Shown here: one piece after another, positions 35,026 through 44,387 of the stretch
How the letters are laid out: every line of letters starts with the position of its first letter
Position numbering within the stretch: the first letter of the stretch is position 1
NCBI GenBank assembly: GCA_902584805.1
Contig: CACIBE010000001.1
Location: forward strand, 1 to 64,000
Direction of reading: 5' to 3'
Length of the DNA stretch: 64,000 nucleotides
Origin: an uncultured Alphaproteobacteria bacterium
GTDB taxonomy: Bacteria; Pseudomonadota; Alphaproteobacteria; HIMB59; GCA-002718135
Made by a program: the position numbers and the translations under genes
The notes under the pieces: model-generated
Told to the model about the DNA's origin: nothing
Database searches by the model: none
Seen by the model: only the letters and a program-made list of their open reading frames with translations

Positions 35026-36002
35026 TTAAGATAAGAGTTTAAGTAATAACTTTAAAGATTCTAGCATCGGACTTACATTAGCTTTATTTTTACCCACAAT
35101 ATCAAAAGCTGTTCCATGAGCAGGAGTAGTTATAGGTATTGGCAGACCACCTTGAACAGTAACACCTTTTTCAAATCCAAACGATTTAAGACCTGATTGT
35201 ATGGCGTCATGATACATTCCGACAAGACAATTATACTCTTTATTTTTATAAGCTTTAATAAATGATGTATCACATGGTAACGGGCCAAAAGCTTTGATTT
35301 TCATTTTTCTTGCCTTGTTTATTGCAGGAATTATTATTTTTTTCTCTTCATTTCCGAACTCAGCGTGAGGATTTAAAGCTTGAACACCTACTTTTGGATT
35401 TTTTAATCCATTTTTTTTTAAATACTTATTAACTAATTTAATTGGTTCAAGAATATTTTTAATAGTGATATTTTTTGCAACATCTTTAAGGGGAATATGT
35501 GAAGTTACTCTAGCAGTCCAAAAATTATTTAATACATTAAGTTCACAAACGTAGCTTTTTATTTTAAATTTATTTTTAAAATAATGGAGTTCATCCTTAA
35601 ATTTCATACCAGCAAGATCTAAACTTGTTTTATTAAACGGAGCAAAATTAATTCCATCTATTTTTTTCTTATTATATAAATCAACTGCTATATCTATAGA
35701 ATTTAAAACAGAAATTCCTGATTTTATATTTGCTTTTCCAATTGGATATCTTACTTTTCTTTTAGTAATATCAAAGAAAATCTTACTAGTACTTTTAAAT
35801 TCTATCTGATCAAAATTATTAATAAACTTAATATTTTTTTTATTTTTTGTTTTGTTAAATATCCATCAAATACAGATTTTTCTCCAATTATTACAATATT
35901 TATTTTTTTTAAAATATTATGAGATAGAATTTTAGAAATTAATTCAGGACCAATTCCAGATGGATCACCTAAAAGAACAGCTATACTTTTTTTATTTCTC
36001 AT
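35026..36002 (-). pseudogene. PdxA-family dehydrogenase split by a one-base shift in an A8 tract
   Basis: PdxA-like NAD-dependent dehydrogenase (4-hydroxythreonine-4-phosphate dehydrogenase family; PdxA2 relatives act in acid-sugar catabolism). The N-terminal part, from 36002, has LLGDPSGIGPELISKIL. It leaves frame at an A8 run on the coding strand (35834-35841) and stops at 35802. The other frame continues without interruption from before this point (KFINNFDQIEFK...) to GVQALNPHAEFG, LVGMYHDAIQSGLKS and TTPAHGTAFDIVGKNKANVSP. One added A would give about 325 residues, the family norm. Both halves look well conserved, so artefact or slippage is more likely than old decay. Confidence 0.8.
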
Positions 36003-36910
36003 TAAATTCTATAAAACTTCTCTGCATTTTTTAAAAAAATTTTATCATGTTCATTTTGTGAAAAATTTTTTACAATATTAAAGTATGAACTCCAATAATT
36101 ATCAAAAGTATTAAAAATTTTATCTACAGGAAAATTTGATCCAAACATACACCTATCAATACCAAAAATTTCAATTGTATTAAGAATAAAATATTCAGTA
36201 GAAATAATTGTCCAACTAGGATTAAACATCCCCAAACCTGATATTTTACAAACAAAATTTTCATGTTCGGCTAAAGATTGCATCTTTCTCATCCAATATT
36301 TTTTATATTCTTCTGTTTGGAAACAAGGCTCACCAGTATGGTTTAAGATAAATTGTACATTTGGGTACCGTTTTGCTAATTTACAAGCATCATCAAACTG
36401 ATGAGGATATAATTGTATATCAAAAGATAATTTTCTATTGGCCAAATGTCTAAAGTTATCTTGCCACAACTCATCTTTTAAATAATCTTTTTTAGCATGA
36501 GAATATTGTGGTTTATCTTTATCAAATGACAAAATTTGTCTAATTCCTCGTACATTTTTATATTCAAGGTGTTGATCAAGAACTTCGCTGACTTTTTTTT
36601 CAGAAAAATCAGCAAATGCAACAATCCCATTTGGGATTTTTAAATTATTATTATCTGAAATATTTTGTAACCATTTTGTTTCTTCTATCGGGTTCGTTGC
36701 ATCATGTTCAGCCTGAACATGTATTGATTTCACGAGATTTTGATTTTTTGCATCATTTAAATAATCATCTAATAAATAACTCTTTTTAATACTTTTAAAA
36801 CTTCCATAAAAAGCTTCGTCTTGATTACCACTTAACCAAGGATAATGTGTTTCTTTAGAATTAAGATCCCATAGATGATGATGTGAATCAACAATAGCTA
36901 TTTTTTTCAT
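36002..36910 (-). CDS. Amidohydrolase-family sugar lactonase (L-rhamnono/L-fucono-lactonase-like, COG3618 type)
   Basis: TIM-barrel metal-dependent hydrolase. VDSHHHLWDL (residues 8-17) is the metal-binding HxH motif, FILNHTGEP contains the strand-5/6 His, and MFGSNFPVDKIF is the characteristic end motif with a catalytic Asp. Length of 302 aa matches sugar 1,4-lactonases of the amidohydrolase-2 family. It overlaps the PdxA-like start by one base and is divergent from the mutarotase. In this setting it would hydrolyse a rhamnono- or fuconolactone. Confidence 0.83.
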   Translation of the reverse strand: MKKIAIVDSHHHLWDLNSKETHYPWLSGNQDEAFYGSFKSIKKSYLLDDYLNDAKNQNLVKSIHVQAEHDATNPIEETKWLQNISDNNNLKIPNGIVAFADFSEKKVSEVLDQHLEYKNVRGIRQILSFDKDKPQYSHAKKDYLKDELWQDNFRHLANRKLSFDIQLYPHQFDDACKLAKRYPNVQFILNHTGEPCFQTEEYKKYWMRKMQSLAEHENFVCKISGLGMFNPSWTIISTEYFILNTIEIFGIDRCMFGSNFPVDKIFNTFDNYWSSYFNIVKNFSQNEHDKIFLKNAEKFYRI

Positions 36911-36987
36911 TTATATTTTTTATAAAATTGAATTTTATTTATAAGTTTATAAAATTAATACATATAATTTATTTGAAAAGAGGTATT

Positions 36988-37299
36988 ATGAATTATGCAT
37001 GGATTCTTGAAATCCGACCAGGATATGAGGAAGAATATAAAAAGAGACATGATGAAATTTGGCCAGAAATGGTTCAAATGCTTAAAGAAGCTGGATTACG
37101 AAATTATAATATTTTTAGATATGGATTAAAATTATTTGGATATTTTGAAACTGATGATCTTAAAAAATCCATTAACTCTATATCTAAAAGCGAAATTAAT
37201 AAAAAATGGTCTAAATATATGGAGCCCATTATGAAAGTAGATATTGATCCGAAAACAAATTTTCCATACTTGTTGCCATTACAAATGCATTTAGATTAA
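36988..37299 (+). CDS. rhaM: L-rhamnose mutarotase-like protein
   Basis: Small ferredoxin-fold enzyme interconverting the anomers of L-rhamnose or L-fucose. NYAWILEIRPGYEEEYKKRHDEIWPEM contains the conserved Tyr and His, and NIFRYGLKLFGYFETDD and WSKYMEPIM complete the family pattern. The ATG at 36988 is chosen over 36928 because AAAGAGG precedes it and the domain begins exactly there; the protein is 103 aa, normal for RhaM. A Gfo/Idh dehydrogenase follows after nine bases. Confidence 0.87.
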   Translation: MNYAWILEIRPGYEEEYKKRHDEIWPEMVQMLKEAGLRNYNIFRYGLKLFGYFETDDLKKSINSISKSEINKKWSKYMEPIMKVDIDPKTNFPYLLPLQMHLD

Positions 37300-37308
37300 A
37301 AACAAATA

Positions 37309-38364
37309 ATGAATAAAGTAAAAATTGGAGTTATTGGAGCAGGTTGGTGGGCAACAGAAAATCATATCCCGCATTTAGCAGAAAGAGATGAAGTTGAATT
37401 AACAAGTGTATGTAAACTTGAAGAAGACCAATTAAGTTTTGTAAAGAATAAATTTAATTTTAAACATGCATCTACTGATTTTAAAGAAATGTTAGATTTA
37501 TCATATTTAGATGGAGTAGTAATTTCTTCACCACATCATGCACATTATGAGAATGCAAAAGCAGCGCTTGAAAAAAATTGTCATGTAATGATTGAGAAAC
37601 CTATGACTACAGTTTCTAGAGAAGCTGAAACACTCCTCCAATTAGCAAAAAAAAAGAATAAACATATTTTAATCCCAAATGGTTTTAATTTTAAAAATTT
37701 TATGTCTAAGGCTGAGGAAATTATAATAAATAAAAAAATAGGTGAAATAAAACATGTTGATGCAGCTTTTTCATCATCTTTGACAGATTTATTTCAAGGG
37801 ATACCATTGAGTGAGTCTAATAATCATACATTCCAACCCCATGCTTCTACATGGTCAGATCCAAATAAAGGAGGAGGATATGGTTGGGGGCAATTGTCAC
37901 ACATGTTTGCAGGTGTTTTAAAGATTACTCATCTTGAACCAGATCAAGTATTCTGTCTATCTGTGCCTTCACCAACAAATGTTGATTACACCAATGCAGT
38001 TTCTATGAAATTTTCAAATGGTGCAACTGGTTCTTTTTCTGGAAGTGCATTTGTACCAAAAGATTTTGGAGGTACTTTTTATATTACAGTTCATGGCACA
38101 CTTGGTGTTTTGTATTTAGATATGGAATTAAAAAGAGAACGATTATTTGTACGTCTCAATAACGGAGAAAAACTTAATTATAATATAGAAGAGGGTAGTG
38201 GCACATTTAGTTATGGTACAAAAGAAGCATTAAATACATTTGTCGATTTATGTCTTGGTAAAGATGTAAAAAACCATTCTGATGGAGAGCTTGCTGTAAA
38301 AACGGTAAGAATATTAGAAGCGATGTATAAGTCTATTGAAAACAAAAATTTACAAAAAATTTAA
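37309..38364 (+). CDS. Gfo/Idh/MocA family oxidoreductase
   Basis: NAD(P)-dependent sugar dehydrogenase. The Rossmann motif KVKIGVIGAGWWATENHIPHL begins at residue 3, the catalytic EKP motif is in VMIEKPMTTVSREAE, and GGGYGWGQLSHMFA supplies the active-site His region. Length of 351 aa is standard. It lies in one operon with the mutarotase and is convergent with the FAD-linked oxidase. Oxidation of the mutarotated sugar to its lactone is a reasonable inference. Confidence 0.87.
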   Translation: MNKVKIGVIGAGWWATENHIPHLAERDEVELTSVCKLEEDQLSFVKNKFNFKHASTDFKEMLDLSYLDGVVISSPHHAHYENAKAALEKNCHVMIEKPMTTVSREAETLLQLAKKKNKHILIPNGFNFKNFMSKAEEIIINKKIGEIKHVDAAFSSSLTDLFQGIPLSESNNHTFQPHASTWSDPNKGGGYGWGQLSHMFAGVLKITHLEPDQVFCLSVPSPTNVDYTNAVSMKFSNGATGSFSGSAFVPKDFGGTFYITVHGTLGVLYLDMELKRERLFVRLNNGEKLNYNIEEGSGTFSYGTKEALNTFVDLCLGKDVKNHSDGELAVKTVRILEAMYKSIENKNLQKI

Positions 38365-38373
38365 TTTTATAAA

Positions 38374-39744
38374 TTAAAGATCAAAGACCTTACCTGGATT
38401 TAGTATATTATTTGGATCAAAACTTTTTTTAATTAATTTCATTAGTGGAATATTATCTGGATGTTGTTTTAACAAATACTCTTTTTTTTGCAAACCTATG
38501 CCGTGCTCACCCGTTATAGTTCCATCCATTTCTAGTGCTTTATCAATTAATTTATTGCTAAATTCTCTAATATATTTGTACTCATTTTCTTTATTGGGAT
38601 CATAGACAATAGTTACATGAAAATTACCATCACCTACATGACCAACCATAGGTGCTTTTAAACCGGTTTCTTGAAGTTCATTTTCTGCAAATTTTATACA
38701 TTCAACGATATTAGAAATAGGAACACAAACATCTGTTGCGTATACTCTAATATCATCACCTTGGGCTTTGACTGAATAATAGACATTATGTCTTGCTTTC
38801 CAGATTTTATTTCTTTCTTCTGTATTTGCTGCCCACTTAAACTCACTACCATTATTATTTTTAGAAATTTCTTCCACTACATCAATTGATTCTTTATTTG
38901 AAATTTCACTACCATGGAATTCATAGAACAGCGTAGGTAAACTATCTAAATTTTCCAATTTTGAATATTTAATACTTATATCCATTTGATCTTTATTTAA
39001 TAATTCTACCCTTGCAATTGGGACACCATATTGAATTATTTCTTGTGCTGTTAAAACTGCAGAGTCTAGATCTGGGAATTGACAAACAGCACTCATGATA
39101 CTTTCAGGAATAGGGGATAACCTTAGGTGAACCTCAGTAATAATCCCAAGTGTTCCCTCTGAACCAACAAAAAGATTTGTTAAATTATATCCTGCGGAAG
39201 TTTTTTTTGCCCGACTTCCTGTTTTAATTATATCTCCATTTGCCATTACGACAGTTAAACCAAGAACAGTGGTTCGCATTGTTCCATATCTTACAGCCAT
39301 TGTTCCTGAAGCAGAACAAGCTGTCATTCCTCCTAAAGATGCATTAGCACCAGGATCTATTGGGAAAAAAACTCCTTTATCTTTTAAAGTTTCATTAAGT
39401 TGTTCACGTGATACATTTGCTTGTACACGACAATCAAAGTCCGACTCATTAATTGAAATAACTTTGTTAAAATTTTCCATTGAAATTGTAAAACCTTCAT
39501 CATTTCCAACAACATGACCTTCTAAAGATGTACCGGTGCCATAAGCTGTTACTGGTACTTTAAATTCATTGCAAATTTTTAATATTTTTGAAAGTTCTTC
39601 ATTGTTTTTTGGAAACAAAACTGCTCTAGGTAGAACAGGATCATAGGCATCTTCACCTTTTGCATGATTATTTCTGACACTTTCTGAAAATGATATTCTT
39701 TCTTGTAAAATATCTTTTAAATTGTCTAATAATCCTCTATCCAT
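38374..39744 (-). CDS. FAD-linked 2-hydroxyacid dehydrogenase (GlcD/D-lactate dehydrogenase-like)
   Basis: Flavoprotein of the vanillyl-alcohol-oxidase fold. The FAD-binding domain has VPVTAYGTGTSLEGHVVGNDEG and PGANASLGGMTACSASGTMAVRYGTM; the C-terminal domain has APMVGHVGDGNFHVTIVYD and GTITGEHGIGLQKKEYL, with the His residues typical of D-lactate/glycolate dehydrogenases. Length of 456 aa is standard. It would pass electrons to cytochrome c or quinone. It lies divergently from a second lactate/malate-type dehydrogenase with 33 bases between. Confidence 0.88.
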   Translation of the reverse strand: MDRGLLDNLKDILQERISFSESVRNNHAKGEDAYDPVLPRAVLFPKNNEELSKILKICNEFKVPVTAYGTGTSLEGHVVGNDEGFTISMENFNKVISINESDFDCRVQANVSREQLNETLKDKGVFFPIDPGANASLGGMTACSASGTMAVRYGTMRTTVLGLTVVMANGDIIKTGSRAKKTSAGYNLTNLFVGSEGTLGIITEVHLRLSPIPESIMSAVCQFPDLDSAVLTAQEIIQYGVPIARVELLNKDQMDISIKYSKLENLDSLPTLFYEFHGSEISNKESIDVVEEISKNNNGSEFKWAANTEERNKIWKARHNVYYSVKAQGDDIRVYATDVCVPISNIVECIKFAENELQETGLKAPMVGHVGDGNFHVTIVYDPNKENEYKYIREFSNKLIDKALEMDGTITGEHGIGLQKKEYLLKQHPDNIPLMKLIKKSFDPNNILNPGKVFDL

Positions 39745-39777
39745 AGGATAATAATATTAATTATTCAATAAAAGTAA

Positions 39778-40776
39778 ATGAATACCACGCCATTAGAATT
39801 AGAAAATATATATGAGCTAGCATATAAAGCACTATCAGCCCATGGATGTGATCATTTCAATGCTGACTCTGTAGCAACTACAGTCTCACATGCTGAAAGA
39901 GATGGAAGTGTTTCTCATGGATTATTTCGAATTCCAGGTTATGTAGCTTCGCTAAAAAGTAAAAAAGTAAATGGAGCTTCACGACCTTCAAATACCTATC
40001 TTACACAAAACGCAATTCGTGTTGAAGGTGATTATGGGTTTGCTCCTGTAGGAATCAAAGTTGGTTTGCCTGAATTAATAAAAACGACAAATAAACATGG
40101 AGTTGGTGTTTTAACTATAACTAATACTCATCACTTTGCAGCCTTATGGCATGAAACTGAAGCATTAGCAGAAAATAATTTAATTGGAATTGCTTGTACT
40201 GCATATAAACCAAGCGTAGCACCAGCTGGTGCAAAGAAACCACTATTTGGAACTAATCCAATATCATTTGCTTGGCCAAGAAAAAATAATACCCCCGTAG
40301 TCTACGATATGGCAACTTCAACAATGGCGATGGGAGAAGTTCAGGTTGCAGCACGTGATGGTCACAAAGTTCCATTTGGAACAGGCTTAAATAAAGATGG
40401 AGAAAAAACTGATAATCCATCTGAAATTGCAAATGGAGGAGTCCTCTTAACATTTGGCGACTACAAAGGTTCTGCAATAGCAATGATGATTGAGTTATTA
40501 GCTGCAGGTCTAGTAGGAGATTTATTTAGTTTTGAAGCTAAAGAAGAAGATAATAATGATGGAGGTCCTGCAAGGGGAGGTGAATTTATTATGGCTTTAT
40601 CCCCTGAACTTATAGCAGGAAAAAATTGGAATGAACACGCAGAGAAATTTTTTGAACAAATGACATCTTTAGATGGTGTGCGTTTACCTGGACAACGAAG
40701 ACATACGAATAGGCTAGATAAAGGTCCAAGAAATATAAATTCAGAACTAATAGAAAAAATAAAGAGTCTAATCTAA
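39778..40776 (+). CDS. Ldh2/malate dehydrogenase-type NAD(P)-dependent 2-hydroxyacid dehydrogenase
   Basis: Member of the LDH2/MDG oxidoreductase family (malate, L-lactate, sulfolactate, ureidoglycolate dehydrogenases). The catalytic His is in TNTHHFAALWHE, the Asp/cofactor region in GTNPISFAWPR and VVYDMATSTMAMGEV, and LTFGDYKGSAIAMMIELLA near residues 223-241 is diagnostic. Length of 332 aa is normal. It starts 33 bases from the divergent FAD-linked enzyme and is followed seven bases later by a serine hydrolase. Oxidation of a 2-hydroxy acid produced from a deoxysugar acid fits. Confidence 0.87.
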   Translation: MNTTPLELENIYELAYKALSAHGCDHFNADSVATTVSHAERDGSVSHGLFRIPGYVASLKSKKVNGASRPSNTYLTQNAIRVEGDYGFAPVGIKVGLPELIKTTNKHGVGVLTITNTHHFAALWHETEALAENNLIGIACTAYKPSVAPAGAKKPLFGTNPISFAWPRKNNTPVVYDMATSTMAMGEVQVAARDGHKVPFGTGLNKDGEKTDNPSEIANGGVLLTFGDYKGSAIAMMIELLAAGLVGDLFSFEAKEEDNNDGGPARGGEFIMALSPELIAGKNWNEHAEKFFEQMTSLDGVRLPGQRRHTNRLDKGPRNINSELIEKIKSLI

Positions 40777-40783
40777 TCCAGTT

Positions 40784-41974
40784 ATGGATAATATTAAATT
40801 AGATTTTCAAAAACACATTGATGCTGGTAGATGTAATGGAGCTGAATGGATAATAAATTATAAAAATAATATTTATCATGAAGCAATTGGTTACAGAGAT
40901 TTGGAGTTAAAAAATAAGCTTAATAAAAATTCATATTACAGAATTTGGTCAATGACAAAGCCAATTATTGGTTTTGCAGCAATGCAATTAATTGAAAAAA
41001 ATTTCTTATCTCTTGATGATACTATAGATAAACATTTATTTGATTTTAAAAATTTAAAAAAACTTAGCAGTATTGAGAGTAACTTAAACGATACAACTGC
41101 TTTAGAAAATAAACCTACTGTTAGACAACTTTTACAACATACAGCAGGCTTTACGTATAATAGTTGTGATAATTTTTTAGCTAAAGAATATGAGGATAGG
41201 AGTCTATTTCATTCTCCATCTTCTAGTTTGGAGGAAGAGATTAGTAAAATTTCTGAATTACCTCTTTTATATGAACCTGGTGTAAATTGGCATTATTCTA
41301 TATCTATAGATGTCTTAGCTAGAGTTATAGAAGTTGTCACAAAAGATAAAATTTCAGATATTTTAAATGAAAATATTTTTTTACCTTTAGAAATGAATGA
41401 TACAAATTTTTATATTGATGAAAATAGTAATAAACAGTTAGTTGAAACATTTGAATACAATAGTGATAAATTAAAACTAACAAATTTAAATTTCGATAAA
41501 AGAAAATTAATTTTATATGGGTATCCAACAAATAATAAAAATTATTCCAGAGGAGGTCATGGTTTATTTTCTACAGCTGAAGATTATGAAAAATTTGCTA
41601 CCATGCTTATCAATGGTAAAAATAAAAATGGAAAAGAGCTTATTAATGCTCAAAGTCTAGAATTAATGAGAAATAATTCTTTAAATAAAGAGTTACTCCC
41701 AATTGAAATTACTTCAATTAATACAAATAAAGATAAAGATTATGAAAATGATTTAGATGGGTATGGTTGGGGTTTAGGATTTAGAGTTTTAATGAATAAT
41801 ACCGCTCAAAATAAGTTTGGCCCACTTGGAGAATTTGGATGGTCAGGATATGCCGCTACTTACTTTTTATCAGATCCAAAAAATAATTTATCAGCTGTTT
41901 TAATGATGCAAATCTTAGATGCTGATAAGAATATAAAAAAAGATTTTTACAATAATATCTTTAAAAATCTTTAA
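40784..41974 (+). CDS. Serine beta-lactamase-like hydrolase (class C/EstB family)
   Basis: Penicillin-binding-protein-fold hydrolase or esterase. The SxxK nucleophile is in WSMTKPIIGFAAM (Ser near residue 65), and a Tyr-x-Ser pair is in WHYSISIDVLARV. The segment RGGHGLFSTAEDYEKFATM is typical of beta-lactamase-related esterases. No signal peptide is seen, so it is cytoplasmic and probably an ester or lactone hydrolase rather than a resistance enzyme. Length is 396 aa. Its stop overlaps the next start. Confidence 0.85.
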   Translation: MDNIKLDFQKHIDAGRCNGAEWIINYKNNIYHEAIGYRDLELKNKLNKNSYYRIWSMTKPIIGFAAMQLIEKNFLSLDDTIDKHLFDFKNLKKLSSIESNLNDTTALENKPTVRQLLQHTAGFTYNSCDNFLAKEYEDRSLFHSPSSSLEEEISKISELPLLYEPGVNWHYSISIDVLARVIEVVTKDKISDILNENIFLPLEMNDTNFYIDENSNKQLVETFEYNSDKLKLTNLNFDKRKLILYGYPTNNKNYSRGGHGLFSTAEDYEKFATMLINGKNKNGKELINAQSLELMRNNSLNKELLPIEITSINTNKDKDYENDLDGYGWGLGFRVLMNNTAQNKFGPLGEFGWSGYAATYFLSDPKNNLSAVLMMQILDADKNIKKDFYNNIFKNL

Positions 41975-42834
41975 TGAATATGAAAGCAAATCCATATACC
42001 TATGGAATAATTTTAACCCTTTTAACTTATTTATCTTTTGGTATTTTAGATACAATTCAAAAAACGGCAGTTCAATATCATTCTGTTTTTGTATTATTAT
42101 TTGTTAAATTTACTTTTTGTTTTATCTTTTCTTTTTTTATTGCAAAAAAAAATAAAGTTAAAAAATTTTATCTTTCAAACAATTACAAGATACAAATAAC
42201 TAGATGTATTTTATCTGTATGTGAATCTTGCTTTTTTGTTTTATCTTTTAGGCATTTAGCTTTAGCAGATGCTCACACAATAGGTTCTCTAGCCCCTGTT
42301 TTAGTTTTAGTTTTTTCTTATTTTATTTTAAAAGAAAAAATTAATGCAGCTACTTGGTTAGCGATTGGTGTTAGTTTTTGTGGAGTTATTCTAATTATGC
42401 GGCCCGGACTGACTATATTTAATCCTTATCTAATTATTCCATTATGTGCTGCATTTTTCTACTCACTATTTCAAATAGCAACAAGATTAAATGCTAAGTA
42501 TGATGATAATGAAACTATGTTGTTCTACAATGGTCTCATAGGTGCTATTATTACATTTGTATTATCACTTTTTTTCTGGCAACCATTACATTCATTTTCT
42601 TTTATTTTTTTTATTTTTTTGGGTATCTTTTTTTGTACTGGTTTATTTTTACAAATTAAAGCATTGAGTGTTACTCCAGCTAGTATTTTAGCGCCTTATA
42701 ATTATACTATTATTGTTTGGGGAATAATTTTTGGCCTATTAGTGTATGGAGAAATCCCAGATATATTTACAATAATAGGAGCAATCATTATTGTTTCATC
42801 AGGAATATTTATATTTCGATATTCTTATAAGTAG
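41974..42834 (+). CDS. EamA/DMT-family transporter
   Basis: Integral membrane metabolite exporter or permease with ten predicted helices in two EamA repeats. The first repeat ends near ALADAHTIGSLAPVLVLVFSYFILKEKI, and the second near ALSVTPASILAPYNYTIIVWGIIFGLLVYGEIPD, both family patterns. Length of 286 aa is typical. The ATG overlaps the stop of the hydrolase gene. The substrate is unknown; its position before xylulokinase suggests a sugar-related metabolite, without certainty. Confidence 0.87.
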   Translation: MNMKANPYTYGIILTLLTYLSFGILDTIQKTAVQYHSVFVLLFVKFTFCFIFSFFIAKKNKVKKFYLSNNYKIQITRCILSVCESCFFVLSFRHLALADAHTIGSLAPVLVLVFSYFILKEKINAATWLAIGVSFCGVILIMRPGLTIFNPYLIIPLCAAFFYSLFQIATRLNAKYDDNETMLFYNGLIGAIITFVLSLFFWQPLHSFSFIFFIFLGIFFCTGLFLQIKALSVTPASILAPYNYTIIVWGIIFGLLVYGEIPDIFTIIGAIIIVSSGIFIFRYSYK

Positions 42835-42883
42835 CTTTAATTTATTTGTATAATTTAAAATATTAATGTTATAAATTTATACT

Positions 42884-44368
42884 ATGTTTATTGGAATTGA
42901 TCTTGGAACCTCATCAATCAAAATGATTCTAATTGATCAAAACCAAAACATCCTTGCCACCGCTAATTCAAGTCTCACTGTACAATCTCCAAAAGATGGT
43001 TTTAGTGAGCAAAATCCACAAGAATGGATTGATTCAACAATGGAATGCTTGAGGGTTTTAAAGTCAGAAAAACCAAAAGAATTTTCACAAACTATTTCAA
43101 TAGGAATATCCGGTCATATGCATGGAGCTACGTTAATAGATAAGGATGGAAAGGTTATTAGACCATGTATTCTTTGGAACGATACAAGATCATATCAAGA
43201 GTGTGAAGAATTTGAAAAACAAAATTTTGATGTAAGATCAATTTCAGGAAATATTACTATGCCTGGTTTTACTGCACCAAAAATAAATTGGATAAAAAAT
43301 AATGAAATAGATAATTTTAAAAAAATTTTTAAAGTTTTACTCCCTAAAGATTACTTACGATTTGTTCTTACTGGTGAATTTTTTTCTGAAATGTCAGATG
43401 CATCTGGAACATTATGGCTAGATATTCAAAAAAGAAAATGGTCCAATCAGCTTTTATCTTGCTCATTTTTAGAAGAAAAACACATGCCTAATCTAGTGGA
43501 AGGCAATGAGCAGACAGGATGTTTAAAAAAAGATTTAAAAGAGAAATTTAATTTTAATAATAATGTTAAAGTTGTGGGTGGAGCAGGTGATAATGCTGCC
43601 GCTGCAACTGGTATGGGTATAACAAATAAAAATCAATCATTTATATCTCTTGGTACTTCGGGTGTTTTTTTTACTCCCACTGAAAATTTTTTAAGTAATA
43701 CTGGTGATGCAGTACATTCTTTTTGTCATTGTTTACCAAATAAATGGCACCTAATGTCTGTTATGTTAAGTGCAAGTAATTGTTTAGATTGGATTTGTGC
43801 TATTACCAATACTTCAATTGCTGATACACTTAATAATGTAGAGCAATTTTATAATGATAAAAATTCTATAAAAAATTCTTCTTATTTCTTACCTTATTTG
43901 TCTGGAGAAAGAACTCCACATAATGATCCACATATTAGAGGTTCATTTCACTCTATAAAAACAACTACAAATGCAACAGATTTACAATATGCAGTAATTG
44001 AAGGTGTCAGTTTTGGAATATTAGATGGGATAAATTCTATTTTGAAAGTTAACAATAACTTTGATAAAATATTTATGGTGGGGGGAGGTTCAAAAAGTTC
44101 ATTTTGGATTGAGTTGCTTGCATCACTATTAAATAGAAAGTTAAGTGTTTGTGAGCAAAGTGAATTTGGTGCTGCCCTTGGTGTAGCAAGATTAGCTATG
44201 TATCAGGATGATACAATTGATAATAAAGAAAATATTATTAGTGAAATAAAAATCAGTAAAAATTATGAGCCTAAAAAAGATAACATAGATCTTTTATTAA
44301 AACGTTATTCTATTTGGAAAGATTTGTATAAAAGTAACAATAAAGTTGCTCAAAATTTAAATTTTTAG
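42884..44368 (+). CDS. xylB: Xylulokinase (FGGY carbohydrate kinase)
   Basis: ATP-dependent sugar kinase. MFIGIDLGTSSIKMILID is the phosphate-binding start, ISGHMHGATLID and ILWNDTRSYQECEEF line the sugar site, GGAGDNAAAATGMG and FISLGTSGVFF are the ATPase-core motifs, and LSGERTPHNDP and VGGGSKSSFWIELLA are typical of XylB. Length of 494 aa is normal. It would phosphorylate D-xylulose or a related ketose at the end of this sugar region. The 49-base gap upstream suggests its own promoter. Confidence 0.88.
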   Translation: MFIGIDLGTSSIKMILIDQNQNILATANSSLTVQSPKDGFSEQNPQEWIDSTMECLRVLKSEKPKEFSQTISIGISGHMHGATLIDKDGKVIRPCILWNDTRSYQECEEFEKQNFDVRSISGNITMPGFTAPKINWIKNNEIDNFKKIFKVLLPKDYLRFVLTGEFFSEMSDASGTLWLDIQKRKWSNQLLSCSFLEEKHMPNLVEGNEQTGCLKKDLKEKFNFNNNVKVVGGAGDNAAAATGMGITNKNQSFISLGTSGVFFTPTENFLSNTGDAVHSFCHCLPNKWHLMSVMLSASNCLDWICAITNTSIADTLNNVEQFYNDKNSIKNSSYFLPYLSGERTPHNDPHIRGSFHSIKTTTNATDLQYAVIEGVSFGILDGINSILKVNNNFDKIFMVGGGSKSSFWIELLASLLNRKLSVCEQSEFGAALGVARLAMYQDDTIDNKENIISEIKISKNYEPKKDNIDLLLKRYSIWKDLYKSNNKVAQNLNF

Positions 44369-44387
44369 TAAATTTTTAAAAAATTAA

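Noticed and set aside
36928..36987. Upstream start for the mutarotase gene adding 20 residues
   Set aside because: The extension is hydrophobic and unlike RhaM, while ATG 36988 has a ribosome binding site and gives the standard N-terminus.
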